DNA from: Membranipora membranacea
Taxonomy: Eukaryota; Bryozoa; Gymnolaemata; Cheilostomatida; Membraniporidae
DNA: 64,000 nt
Direction: 5' to 3'
Assembly (NCBI GenBank): GCA_914767715.1
Contig: OU612072.1
Coordinates: 22,382,001 to 22,446,000, forward strand
Below are positions 24,585-36,665 of this stretch, one piece after another. The notes beneath the pieces were generated by a model that searched no databases, was not told where the DNA came from, and was given only the letters and a program-made list of their open reading frames with translations. The first letter of the stretch is position 1; each line of letters begins with the position of its first letter. Made by a program: the position numbers and the translations under genes.

Positions 24585-25498
24585 TGGTTATATGTAAGGG
24601 GATCATTGCAAGCAACTCTCCTAAAACAATATTATCACAATGTTGGCTATCAGGTATTGCGTTTTACGTTTAGGCCTACGCTATGCTTTGACATTTTATG
24701 GTCCTATCTTCTTATGGTAGACAAGTTATAACAGTAGACATGATTGAAACTCCCAGCTACAGAGAGGATGTTCAGAACAGAATATATTTTCATTGCAGAA
24801 TCAGCCAAGTTCGTCGTCTGCAACTCCTCCCTCCTAGATGGCCCCAGATCTTTAACATGATTCTTTCTATTTTAAAATAGTCTATTAAAATTATGAATGA
24901 AGCATGAATTGAATAAGCCTAGAACATGGACCCAAGAAACAACAACTGCAAAAGATTGCTATTAAAAGCAAGCTTCTTAATGCCTACTGTGGATCTATAT
25001 AAGTGATCACTGCTTGCTTAGATAATCATTGTTTGTTTTGTAAAATCTGCTACATACAACAAATTCACAGAGTCAGAAGTTGTCCTCCTCCAGCTAGGCT
25101 AGCTAGTAGGAAAAGCTACTTACCTCAGATCAGATCCACCACAGTGTCAACCATAACTGCGCCACACATATAAATATTTCACTACAATCACCTCACCTCA
25201 AGACTGCACATATGTAGATAGCTCAATTTGGCTTGTTCTGCAGACAGTGCATGTATTTTTTCTTCACTCCTCACTTATCATTATCCAGCTTCAACTTTTC
25301 TTTTTCAATTGCAACACTCTTGGAATAGGAGATAAAAAATAACCCTCACTTTTTGTAACACATGATTTGATTGGCTGCATTATGATATGGTTAATTGGTG
25401 TAAGTATTCTTGGAGAGAAAAAGTTAGTAGGGCACTCAGGATTACTTTATTATCACATCATTTGTGGTGACTGACATTTGGAATCTACTGCTTTAAAG
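24585..25498. promoter_or_regulatory. Shared 5' region of two divergent genes
   Basis: 0.9 kb separates the PHAX-like ATG (24584, minus) from the AP2S1 ATG (25499, plus). Position suggests a bidirectional promoter. No TATA element or factor site is assigned with confidence. Confidence 0.4.
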
Positions 25499-26693
25499 AT
25501 GGTATGTGCTAGCAATAGCAATTTGATATAGCCCAATATAGAACCAGGCCTATGGAATTAATGCCTGATAGCCATGAGAATGAAATGGTCATGAACTGAA
25601 GAAATGTATGAAGCAGTTTTTTTTATTTTTACTTGCTAACTAATAACATCTTAATTAATTTATAAATAGATTTTCTCCCTGCAAATTTGTATAATAATCT
25701 TGTAGGGCAGTATGTATGGTTATTTGTATAATTCTGCCCTACCCATGTTAGGGTACTTGTAGTCATGGTGTCACTCAGCAGGTAGCCACACAATCGAATC
25801 ACTGATTTGTCACCTGTCACCAAACTTTACCTAAGCTAAGCGCTGATTAACTGACTTGAGTGAGTAGCATGATCACAGACAGTAACCCTACTCTCAGTAC
25901 AGACTAGCTAAATAATAGCTCTCAATATTGATTGGCTCCTGTGAGCTTGTAAGCATTTATATTCTATTGTCAAAGCGTCTTGCATCAATCATAGTACGCT
26001 TTGCGCATGAGCACCCAATCAATTTAGGGCGGTAATCTTTGCACCTTAGCACTTGGATTTATCCAAATGTGAGTTCTCAGACTGAAGAGTTGCCCTGTTC
26101 CCGCTGGTTAAACATTAACTTTATGTGCAAAATGTAAATGTAATAGGTCAATTGGGCCAGTTTGTGACACTGCCGCTGCGATGCAGAGTGACTCGTATCG
26201 TAAATTCGCTGCAGTGCATAGAAGCTTATATAGCCTCAGGGAGTATGCAGGCAAATTAACTGTCAGTACATCCTGGACTGTGGTTGATGCAGGTTTTCTT
26301 GGTACATCATTGCCATTTATTAGGGTAGTTTTTTTTCAGGTCAATCAGTTCAACATTACACACTGTCATTTCAGATTGATTTAGTATATGGATATGGTTT
26401 CCTTTTTGTTCATGACAGTGTTCTGGTCAATATGAGACTGATTGTCAAAAAATCACTCACGTTTCATCATAACTTGTCTGTACCATGAAAGTATGAAGTC
26501 ATTGAGAATTATAGGGTAGTTTAGTTCACCTGCATTCCTTTACCAGATCATGTCATCAACAAAACAATTCTTAGTTATGTCAGGTCTTCCTCACTTATAG
26601 CTTTAGTCATTCCTAAAATACACTATGCTATCTAGGCTTATTTCATCCTTGCATGGCTGACATTAATATCACTGATTATGCTTGCTGTTTCAG

Positions 26694-26843
26694 ATTAGGT
26701 TTATTCTGATACAGAACCGAGCTGGTAAGACACGTCTTGCTAAGTGGTATATGCACTTCGGCGATGAGGAGAAACAAAAACTGATTGAAGAAGTTCACTC
26801 TGTTGTCACTGTGAGAGACGCCAAACACACGAACTTTGTAGAG
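26694..26843 (+). CDS. AP2S1: AP2S1 exon 2, intact
   Basis: 150 bp between TTTCAG and GTAACT, 50 codons in phase 0. It encodes the first strands and helix of the longin-like sigma fold and ends DAKHTNFVE. Only a few conservative differences from the family are seen. Confidence 0.9.
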
Positions 26844-27265
26844 GTAACTAACTCAGGTTCCTATTTAAACCTTCCATATATTATCGTTGGGTTTTATTCA
26901 AGAAGTTTGTACGGAACATATCCGGTTTCAGTTTCTCACTTTCCTAAGTTTGTTTGAGTTACAGGAGCTCTACAATATTTTTTTAATCTTACCTCAGTTG
27001 GCCACCAGACAAACATTTCAAGATCTATATGATATATGATTTCAGCTAAATTGGAATCAATCAGTCATCACACCTGTTATAAATAAGTGCCTGCACTCCA
27101 GTCCCCAGTTGATAATTGCTCACAATTAACTCTGTTCTCACTTTCTCTCAAACTCTGAAACAATCCTACCAACACAGAAAAGCATGTTCATATTAAATTA
27201 AGAATCAGGTTTGAATCATTCTCGAGTTCTCAGTGTTGTTTAAACCACTCTGTAAGGTCTATGAA

Positions 27266-27421
27266 CTGTGGCCTATTTGCAACCTATTTTCACTCACTAA
27301 AAGTTGAGATGAGAAGGTACTGAAAGGTGCTTTCTTAACGATAAAATATACAATATAGTACCTTATTAGTACCTTCTCATCTCAATTTTGTCTGAAAATC
27401 AGGTGAAAATGGGCCACAGGT
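27266..27421. mobile_element. Foldback MITE in AP2S1 intron
   Basis: Inner arms GTTGAGATGAGAAGGTACT and inverse, outer imperfect arms CTGTGGCC and GGCCACAG. A fragment of the same family is near 9405-9440. Confidence 0.6.
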
Positions 27422-27602
27422 AATGAGCTTTATAGTAGGTTTCTCAATTAGACTGAGAACTCTAGATTCGTAATATAAAAAATATGTTACATTCACAGTC
27501 ACTTTAACTAAGCCTAGTCTAATCCATCGTCATACTTATAATTTTATCCATACCAAACTACTAGCTCACTCTTTATCATGTTACTCATGTCATGTTTTGT
27601 AG

Positions 27603-27773
27603 TTCAGGAAATTTAAGATAGTATACTGACGATACGCCGGATTATTCTTCTGTGTATGCGTGGATACTGCCGACAACAGCTCTTAGCTTATCTAGAAGCC
27701 ATACATAACTTTGTCGAGGTGCTCAACGAATATTTCCACAATGTCTGCGAACTAGATCTTCAAATTTTATAAG
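27603..27773 (+). pseudogene. AP2S1: AP2S1 exon 3 with TGA and two frame shifts
   Basis: Acceptor TTGTAG, donor GTAAGT, 171 bp against an expected 174. TGA at 27627-27629 lies between Tyr and Arg of the conserved YRRYAG motif. Frame changes near 27668 and again near 27760. Confidence 0.85.
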
Positions 27774-29157
27774 GTAAGTCTTTGATTGGAGAGGAGTAAA
27801 GTATTCGAAGGAGGAAAAGTTTCACACAGCCTTGAAATAGTTTAAATTATGGCTAGCTAACATTTAACTCAATTTGGTTTCTTTATGATATTATCTACCG
27901 CCAACTCCGTGCCCTGACCAATGCTAGCAAGAATCGGTGCTAGTTAACATGAAGACACTTCCGTCTAATCGAAGCCAAATTAAACTTTAGCTCATATTCA
28001 TTCCTCTGGGTATCATGTAACCATTGCCGTTGCCAAATTGTTTGCAGTCAGGAAAACTGAAAAACATTGTCGGCTGTAATTTTAGAGAAGAAAATGAACT
28101 GCACCCCCTGATCCAATCCTATTTATATTTACCTCACCATGATAATATGAGATGGACCCAAAGCTTTGAACATTAGGTGTAATAAAAAATGACAATCAAA
28201 GACCTTAACAAAAGAACATCCCTGCCTAACTATAGCATATCCTCCAATAAACCTGAAACTATATGACAAAATAACCCACACTCCCTCCTGAATTTTTTGG
28301 TTTTCACTGACACACTTTGAACGACTATGTTTCTTTTGCCCAGTTCAACAGTTTGGTGGCCTAGTTACTATAATTCGGTTTGTCTTGAGAGTTGTGGGTT
28401 ATCTTTGGTTGCACAAGACTTGTTATTCTGATTGGCTCTGGGCCAAATTGTATAAACAGACAAGGTGTAAGCTCACTTAGCCCGGTACTGGCATGTGAAT
28501 CTTTAGACTGACCTCTCCCCTTACATGATAAACTGGCAGATAAGTAGATAAAATTTACTGTTTAATTGTAGCCTAGATTCAATCATGTAGATCCGCTTAA
28601 TCTGACTCTATAGTTGTATACTTTTGAGGAAAGACATCCACTTTCATTGCTGTTTTTTTTCGATGTGTAGTATCAGACCACACAGAACTTATTTAGGCAT
28701 GTTTATAGCGAAAGCGTAGAGTTTGGTACATTTACCTTTACGCACTATCAAATTGGAGTTGTCCACTCAAAAACAGTGGTTCAAGGAATTGACAACACCT
28801 GAATGATGCTAAGTTGCCTTTGAAATTCAACATTTTGTTTCTTAATCATGCTGATGATACTCGTTTGACCAACCTTAGACTTCTTAGTGAAATTCTGTAA
28901 CAATTTTTTCCATTATATCATTACATAAGGAATTACACCCCCTCCCCCCACCAAATTTAAGGAGAAAGCTACTGTCACTCACTTTTCATGTTACATATAA
29001 CTTTTTGTCCTTTTACATTAGGTGTACAGAGTGGTGGATGAGATGTTTTTAGCAGGAGAAATTAGAGAGACGAGTCAAACCAAAGTACTAAAACAGCCTC
29101 TTATCCTCGGATCACTGGAATAAGTCTACTGTACATCATCACTTATCTATAATACGT

Positions 29158-29441
29158 AACCAGGTTCGATTCCCGGCGCCGGCTATCATTTCTGATTTGG
29201 CACTGGCAAGCCATTCATCCTAGCCAGGTCTGTTCGGATCAGGACCATACATACAGGAGGTCTACTGTGTGCTTGCATGCAGTATAAAGATCCCCCTCTG
29301 CCTCTTCGAAAAAAGAGTAGCCGGCAACGGCGGGCAAGGGTATAGGGTACTACCTCACACAAGCCACCTGCGCTTAAGGGGGCCCGTTAAATAGGGCGGT
29401 CAAATAAAACCTAGTGCATAGAAAAAGAAAAAAAAAAAAAA
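29158..29441 (+). mobile_element. tRNA-derived SINE, 5' truncated, with poly-A tail
   Basis: It starts inside a tRNA-like B box (GGTTCGATTCCCGG), continues with a GC-richer body (AGTAGCCGGCAACGGCGGGC) and ends in an A-rich tail. It lies 35 bp after the AP2S1 stop, so it would fall in the 3' UTR. Confidence 0.65.
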
Positions 29442-30035
29442 CGCAATTGCAATCTGGATATATAACTGTACCAGCAGGAAAACCTGGAGAATTCATCTTC
29501 TACTTATTCATTTGGTCTTTAGTTTTACTAGTTTGGAAATAGTTTTCTGAAATAAAAAATGACTTTACTGGTTGAAGTCATGTCTTACTACTCATGTAGC
29601 TGAAAGTGGTTTTATGGCATCAAAACTTCTTTAATCTTCATGTGTACTATGACTTGCCATGTTTGGTTACTGATTCAAGTAGATCTAATGGTGGTTTTTT
29701 TTCCTCACTGGTCCCTGTAATATCATTCCATGGTGTAGCTGTTGGAAAAGCTGACAATTATCATAAAACTCTAATATGACACATCTATTTGATGTAGGCT
29801 TTCAAGGTTGATTGTTCCAGCCCCCAGCACCCCCGGGTGTATACATCTCCTGTAATAGCCCCTCTGCCTACGGGTGTCAGGAAAATTCAGTGATGAGGTC
29901 GAATAATCTTGAAACATTATCATGTTATGTTATTTTCTCACTTACTAGACGACTCATGATAACAGAGCCAATTTAGTTCATTAATTTGCTGCATTGTGGG
30001 AGTGTAGTTTTCATACACTGATTGTGTTCTTGTAG
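29442..30035. other. Spacer between AP2S1 and the N-terminal C3G exons; nothing recognised
   Basis: AT-rich sequence with no exon-like frame. The first exon(s) of the following gene should lie here or further left but were not identified. Confidence 0.4.
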
Positions 30036-30211
30036 AATGTCAGGAAGGTACAGAATGAAAAGAGGAAGGTAACTCAGGCTCTCAAGTATATAAACTTTGC
30101 TATAGATAAGAGTAACATGATATCATTACCAGGCTCTTCTTCTGTAACTCTGGAGGAGTTATTCGGACTTATCACTCTTATCACTGGTCTCATGTCTAAT
30201 GAGGATGCCAG
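30036..30211 (+). CDS. RAPGEF1: C3G N-terminal helical region, exon 1 of those seen
   Basis: Acceptor TTGTAG, donor GTAAGT, 58 codons plus two bases. It contains KVTQALKYINFAIDKSN and LPGSSSVTLEELFGLI, matching the C3G N-terminal region. Confidence 0.7.
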
Positions 30212-30813
30212 GTAAGTGAGGAACGGAGGCCCTAGAGGGCGTCAACACGGAATGGCAACCTCAGGGTGCCTCAACATGATAGAGTATCAACCATAGTTTG
30301 GTTCCGTGCAGCTAAAGCTTCGACAAAGAATTCAATGAAAAGTCAGATCATCTAGATGTGCAGCGCAGATAATGGGGCTGTTTATTTCATAATTTATCAA
30401 GCTCTGATCTCAATTTAAAAAACCCGGTCAGGGAGGATTGCAGGCGTCTCTATCATTCACTGGTTAATGATGTCACTTCGCACCCTGAAACTCTGTCAAA
30501 CCCTCTACCTCGCCACTCCCCTACAATCAGCCCCCTAGCAGTCAACTTTGTTTAGGTCACAATTAGAGCTGTTGTTGGTTGTTGGTAGTTGAATGCCATA
30601 AGTAAACCAGCAACCACGAATAGACATGATCTCCTGAAACATGATAATTTTGTAACAGCAGGGGTTGTGCGATTACCTCCTCCTAGGGGTTAGAGTTAGG
30701 AGTTGTCTCTAACTCCTTGCCTCCAACACAAAGATATGTTGTGTGTTTGGCAATTTACATATTGGCATGTCTAGTATAAGCTCTGCTATATTCTCTTGTT
30801 GCTATTTTGGTAG

Positions 30814-30930
30814 CGCCGAGCTGACTTATTACCTACAGCAGACATATAATGCTCTGGCTGAGCTCATAGAGTGGGCTGACGCCTTCATGGTCATGGATAT
30901 AAAAACCCAACTAGATGTCGACAATGCAAA
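30814..30930 (+). CDS. RAPGEF1: C3G N-terminal helical region, next exon
   Basis: 117 bp, in phase with its neighbours, reading AELTYYLQQTYNALAEL then IEWADAFM. Its last 24 bases and the donor form one arm of a perfect hairpin (30907-30985). Confidence 0.7.
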
Positions 30931-30985
30931 GTGAGTCAGGGTTCTCAGAACCCTGACTCACTTTGCATTGTTGACATCTAGTTGG
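30907..30985. repeat. 39-bp-arm hairpin across an exon-intron border
   Basis: Arm 30907-30945 covers the exon end, the donor GTGAGT and 15 intron bases. Arm 30947-30985 is its inverse complement with one mismatch and a one-base loop. Confidence 0.9.
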
Positions 30986-33537
30986 AAACTTTTGCTCTTT
31001 TTGTAACTTGTAAGCAATGCAATAACGATTTGAGAATTGATATCGTTGACATACGAAGGTCCCTTAATAAAATTATTAGTCCTTCCTTAGTAGTTCCTTA
31101 CTTTGGCTCTTGTTTTTGAAAGTCACAAATTAATATAACTGTATTATAACATCAGTTCAAAATGTTTGCTTTGCATTCCTTAGCTACTAGTTATCCCAGG
31201 CACCAATCATTCCAACACATTGGATAAATTATATATTATACTGGTTGAAACTTCTAATTGATTTCTACCATGACTACCTTATGACAGGAGAGTGATACGG
31301 GGTATCGAGGCATCAGTAGATGACCTCACAGAGTTTACATGTGAAGTGGTATAATGTAGTTATGGGACCAGATGGTAAAACCTACCTACAAGCACCGCTG
31401 GCTCAGAGCGAGGATTTGTCCCCCCATACAACCGATTCTCTGACCTGCTGGAGCTGCTATCAGTACTGGATATATGTAAGTTGTTCTTTGTGTGTAAACT
31501 GATGTCATTTTATTCTGTTTGGCACGAGGAATAGCAGTCATTATCATTGACACAGTTTGTGTGGTATATTTAGTTTGTTTATGCCTTGTTCGCACTTGCT
31601 CTAGCTAAGTTAATTTCATCATTATTTGCATAACTATATGTATACATTCAACTTATTGACTTGCTACACCAAACCACCAAAAGTTGTGCCCTCTTTGACA
31701 TTAAGGGGGCAACTCCAATGTAAAGCTACAATGCATGCGTTTTTATCCTTCTGTTCATAGGGGAGCACATGTCGATTTGAATGATTTCACAGGCAGAATA
31801 GACCAGTTAACAATGGGCTTCTTTGCTAACTCTGCTACAGGCCAGAAGTGGAGAGCCCCCAATTTATCTCATCCACCCTCGACCTCTGAGAGAAAATACA
31901 GATCAAGAATAGGCTCTGATCATGATAACGTCAGCAATAATTGTAAGGATAATCTATAACTTTGCACCAGGATAAGGCTAAATTGAGGAGCCTAGTCACT
32001 TAGTTTTCTCAAAAAAATTGTCCATTTACTCTGTTAAACTTTGCCAGAGCTGCTTGTAGTTGTATTCCATTATTGACCGGTGATGAATGATGATGGAATG
32101 CCCTACCAGCAAACTAGGATAAGCTTCATCACTCAGCAACTATCTATTGTCAGTACTGTGAGCTAAGAAACCTCATTGCAGGTCAAACTGTCCCTGAGCA
32201 AATCACTAGAAAAAAGCACATCGCTTTCTGTTATAAAACATTATTCATTTCGTTTTCTTTTTATGAGCAGCCTCGTATGACAGTAACACCAAGTCACCTG
32301 CTGTTACACCGATGATGGCTGCCTCTGATTCTTGGACCCCCAGTGGGGACAGAAATCTGATGAACAGAAGCTTTGCTGACCTGCCGTCTGTCAACCAGTG
32401 GCACCAACAACATGTGTGAGAAAAGAACGGGGTATGTCTGGCCTTTCAATAAGATTTTTTTTACCTCAAGGATTTTTTTAAAGGGTCATATTTAGAGGCC
32501 AGTACTAAACATATAGAGGAAATCCGAAGTCCCAAGTTGATACTTTCAGTCAGTTTACATCTTTCAGTTTGATGGGAAAGTTCAAAATACCCTCCCAGTA
32601 TTAATTTATAGTGATTCGAAAAAGTTACCAAATCTAGGGTTTGCTAATTGGTTAAACAGTCCACTCCCGAGACTCAGACCGAGATATACCCAAAGTGTAT
32701 CATAGCATTAGTGGAGAAATCATACACTTCTCAGTATACCTTGTTTAAATAATATCACATAGCCCCCTGTTTATATATATATATAGCCTGCTGGTACATG
32801 GTCCTATATCATTAGGGCGTACCAGTCTAAGGCATTGAGCTGACGGTAGCACTACTCCTATCGTATGAATTGAGCATTCCTGGTGGTGACTTTATGATCC
32901 ATATACCCACGCTTCATTGTTATCAACCAGCTAATTCTTGATTCCCTACAGCTGAGCAGGAAAATCAAATGCCTATCATGTTATCAGGTATGAGAGTCGC
33001 AAACCTTCCCTATTGTAAGACAATGTCTGCTGCCAATATGTTAGCTAGTGGTGGATCTAAAGGGCACAGGCTCCCCCCCCCCCATATCTTAACGATAAAT
33101 TTTCAAGAACAGAAGAAAATCATCTCAACCTGCTGTTGTCCCAGTTGATAAATGTGAAATCACCCCCAACTGATAACTGTATAGTGGTGATAGCTTAACA
33201 ACGTCACACATTACAACTGTTTGGCCCTACAGACCCCTCCAGTCAAAACTCTAGATCCGCCACTTAATATGTTGATAAATGATTGATGATGATGATGATA
33301 AATTCATAAATTCAAATTAGAGTTCTTTGATCTTGTATACTTTTGGGCTTTGCTCTAATCATGTTCTATGATTGGTTGGAGCCTTTCAATGATTATAGGT
33401 TTATTATATTATTTCCCCACCACAGCCAATGTTACATATTCTCGTCTGGAAGTGGATCTTGTTGAATCGAGCCGCCTAAATGCTGGCAACATTTGGTTAT
33501 CAGGTTCCTTTGTTTTGTATCAATATAAGTCTTGATC

Positions 33538-35586
33538 AGGGGTTCATCTCCTTGCATATTACTCGCTGTAACCATAATGGTTTTATTGGTTTGATTGGTT
33601 TGGGATACTCTGTGGAGCAATTTGAATACTACCTCATGGGGATCATTACACATTGGCCTCCATATCTTTGCTAACCATTGATAGCAGGATTGTACCTTTG
33701 ATGAGGTACCACTGTTCACCTTGACCTTGATAGTCTTATAGTCTTTGCTGTTATTTACACCCAGCATGATATGCCATGTATGGTCACCGGTATGGTTGTA
33801 ATATTTATCTGACCATTCCGGTGAACATCTGCGGCAACCTGGTTCAGCAGCCCAGCAAAGCTCATAGGCTGTGATATTGGTCTAATTTTGACGCTGGCCT
33901 TTGTCCAGTTTCAATAAACCACCAGTAATGCTCATAGTTTGTTTACTACTCTTGGTGACAACTATACAGCTTATTTTATTGGATCAGGTCGAGAGCAGAA
34001 CCAAACCGAACAAAGCTTTTCATGACAGGCTAGTGTTAGCCCAACCTCATGTACCCTGCCTGACATGATATATCATCATGTGATATACTATCAGGTGATA
34101 TACCACATATGGTCACTGATCTGATTGTTATAAAAATATGAATATTTGAGTGCGGATAAATTACCCAGAAAAGTCAAGCCACACTACTTACCAGAATTCC
34201 ATACTGCTTCTCATCTTCGTTCTTAGTAACAGGAGTTGCCCTCTTTTGAAAATTATTTTCTTTTTTACCAGTGAAGCCAGCACAGCACTGCATACTCATA
34301 GGCTGATTATATGAATGTGCAGCCTTAACGGAAGGCATGTTATCCAAATGATTCAATTCAGATTAATTGAAGATGATTTGTTTGTTTTTTCAGTATTTTG
34401 TCAAGATCCAGTAAATCTTGGAATTATTTATGATACTGGATTACCAATATCACCTCACCAGTTTATGTGATGAACTAGACAAGTTCAGATCAAAGATAAA
34501 TTATCATAGTCAAGCCTGCTATATCAAGCTTCATGTAGGGGAATTTGTTGACAACCAGCTCTGAGGGCTACAACCCAAAGCAAAATATATTCATAAATAT
34601 GGTCGGATGGTTTTTAGTATCTTGGTTGAAACATGCATGTGCCTAGATCAACAACAGAAAACTCTCTGCCTCAAGGTTGTTAGTTATCGGAGGTGATCAG
34701 GGAGGAATTTTAGAGAATTCCCATAATAATGAGTTTAGATACTTTGGCAGAGCTCCAACAAATCCAACAAATTGAAAAAATTATTTGTGGATAAGTGAGA
34801 ATTTAGGAGATCAATTTATTGGTTTCTATTGCTGACTGCGTCAAGTCCTGCAATTAGACTGGTGATTTTAATTGAGGATTTTGAAAGTTAAAGTGAGTTT
34901 CAAAAAATTACTTCAAAGTTCGAGAGGACAAAGTCATCTACAGTTTATTTATAAACGCTAATATCTGTTATAATAAGTAATAATCTATGACAATCAAACA
35001 CATTTCTAAAAAAGTTATGCAGTACAAGCACAAGTCCAGTTGAAGGATTGTCAAATGATGCATTTGGATAAAAGGACTATCATAAAACAACAGGGGTAAT
35101 GCCTTGGTCTTATACAGAATAACAGGATACCTATTAGGTGTTTTTCCTGTTACCATAGAAATGCTAAGAGTTCACACACGCATACACATATGAAGTCTCA
35201 ATTATGAACTACAGGTGAGCAGTAGAAATATTGGTAAATCAGTCAATCAAATTGCAGCATAATTAATAATGATGATAATAAAAATAATAATAAAAATGAT
35301 AAAGTTAAGCAATAAACTCTATCAGTGTGCTTGCTTGTACCTAGTATTTGCATCGCAGAGCCAAAGAGTGATTTAAAGATGATTCCACTGGAACTGGAAC
35401 TGGAAATCTTAGCAGTACGATATCATCATACAGCTAATATTCATTTCATCTATTGGTTTTGATTTCTCTGAGACGTGCAAGAAAAGCTGAGGTTAATCAT
35501 CTTGATAATAGCCTCAGTGTGCTTATAGTTAGCAGGTAGCAGTTAGCAGGTAATCATCCAGTGTGTTATTTAGTGGGGATCTGAAA
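33538..35586. other. Intergenic region between convergent genes; nothing recognised
   Basis: Two kb between the end of the plus-strand exons and the stop of the minus-strand caspase gene. A 111-codon minus frame at 33432-33767 overlaps the last plus-strand exon candidate and has no recognised domain. Simple AATAAT repeats occur at about 35262-35300. Confidence 0.4.
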
Positions 35587-36665
35587 TCATCGTTGGTTGG
35601 CAGTCGGCAGCTTCTTCACATAAAATGTCAGCAGGCTGACCCGTTCATTGTTGATCAGTTCAACTCCCTCTGTGAAAGAAAAGCACAACATACTGATAAT
35701 GTAAGATAAGATAATTCTCTTCTAAAGAATAACTTCCATTGACATTTCATTAAACTTGATATTCTGACCCCCCTGTGTATCGAGAGTTGCAGAAAAATGT
35801 AAAGATGGTTCAGTAAGCAAAGCATGTTTACCCATATTCCAGAGTCCTGGCTTTGGGTTCCATGATAGCTGCAATCAAGTATGTATGGAAAATTATAGTT
35901 CTCTCACATATATTTTGCATATCTATGGAAAAATAGAGCTCATAGCTATTGCAAGAGTCGAATAAAAAGTTGTATTCATACCGCTATAAACTAGTTCAGT
36001 CACAGCAGGATTTGGAGATACGGGATGAGTGAGTTCATGAGGATGTTCTGTTCTCATATTAACTCCTGGTGACAGATAGAGCTTCCTCTCATTAGTGAAT
36101 GTACTGATGGTGACAGGAAGCTGTCCTACGCCTTCCTTAGGAGCCTCCTCTCTCACTAGGGTTTGAATCTACAACCAAACAGGATGTTTTACTAGGTCAG
36201 GTAATACTTTGAGGCGGTGGACAATACCCTGAACCTAGTAGCAGTCTCTGATGTATTGAAAGCTGGTGGTATCTTAAACACTTGATTGGAGGTAATCTTA
36301 TCTGATGAAAGAAGATTTTAACCAAGACAAAAATATCACAATATCACAAACTATTCCCCAAAAAACAAATTTGTATTGACAGTGCACAAATGTAAAAATA
36401 AATTTGGATTTTTTCACATAATTATCTCTCGAACTGGTATATACTGTGCCTGAGCTTAATCAGACAGCAAGTGTAAAACCAGTATCAGGTATGTGCAATA
36501 AGGAAAACAGTCTTACCCTTTGTGGAAAAGAAACATTAAAAACCAACAAACATACCATTTTACTGAGTTCTTCAGCGTGTTTTGATCCTGCTTGCTTGTA
36601 GAAGGTTGCGACCAAAGCACGAATGAACAAAGATCCTTTGTTCCTGAATCTCCATGCAACATAAT
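35587..36665 (-). CDS. Caspase small subunit, three last exons
   Basis: Exons 36556-36665, 35982-36168 and 35587-35669. They read YVAWRFRNKGSLFIRALV, then GQLPVTISTFTNERKLYL, then VSLLTFYVKKLPTANQR and stop. The WR-KGS-FI and STL-KKLYF-like motifs are the usual small-subunit marks. A C-terminal tail of about 50 residues goes past the usual caspase end. Confidence 0.85.

Larger units (their letters stand above)
25499..29123 (+). pseudogene. AP2S1: AP-2 complex sigma subunit gene with disrupted third exon
   Basis: Exons: ATG at 25499-25501 directly followed by donor GTATGT, 26694-26843, 27603-27773 and 29022-29123 (stop TAA). Exon 2 reads [20 protein letters not shown] and exon 4 reads VDEMFLAGEIRETSQTKVL, near-identical to animal AP2S1, the small core subunit of the clathrin adaptor at the plasma membrane. 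An intron directly after the start ATG would explain why exon 2 begins at Ile-Arg. Exon 3 keeps YAGLFFCVCVD and YLEAIHNFVEVLNEYFHN but has three lesions: TGA at 27627-27629 where an Arg codon is expected, about +2 bases after DTADNS, and about -5 bases after CELDL. The two shifts sum to -3. So either this is an intron-bearing duplicated pseudogene or exon 3 is poorly sequenced. Confidence 0.8.
30036..33537 (+). pseudogene. RAPGEF1: RAPGEF1 (C3G)-like N-terminal exons, plus strand
   Basis: Exons 30036-30211, 30814-30930 and 31288 onward join in phase and read EKRKVTQALKYINFAID, LPGSSSVTLEEL, YNALAELIEWADAFM and RVIRGIEASVDDLTEF. This follows the conserved N-terminal helical region of C3G (E-K-V-ALRYF, MLPGSAS, Y-SLANLIRWSD, VIKAVLDGVKEL), the part absent from the minus-strand copies. 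The frame shifts after about 31345, and again at a C6 run (31420-31425) where PYNRFSDLLELLSVLDI continues one frame over. Exons 31761-31942 and 32271-32413 join each other in phase; the latter ends either at TGA 32417 or at a GTGTGA donor. A possible short exon (about 32956-32987) and a last exon from 33426 to a TGA near 33535 are phase-compatible but weak. The gene therefore seems partial and damaged. Confidence 0.6.

Noticed and set aside
33432-33767. 111-codon minus frame as a gene
   Set aside because: No recognised domain and no splice partner; it overlaps a weak plus-strand exon candidate. It cannot be decided from sequence alone.
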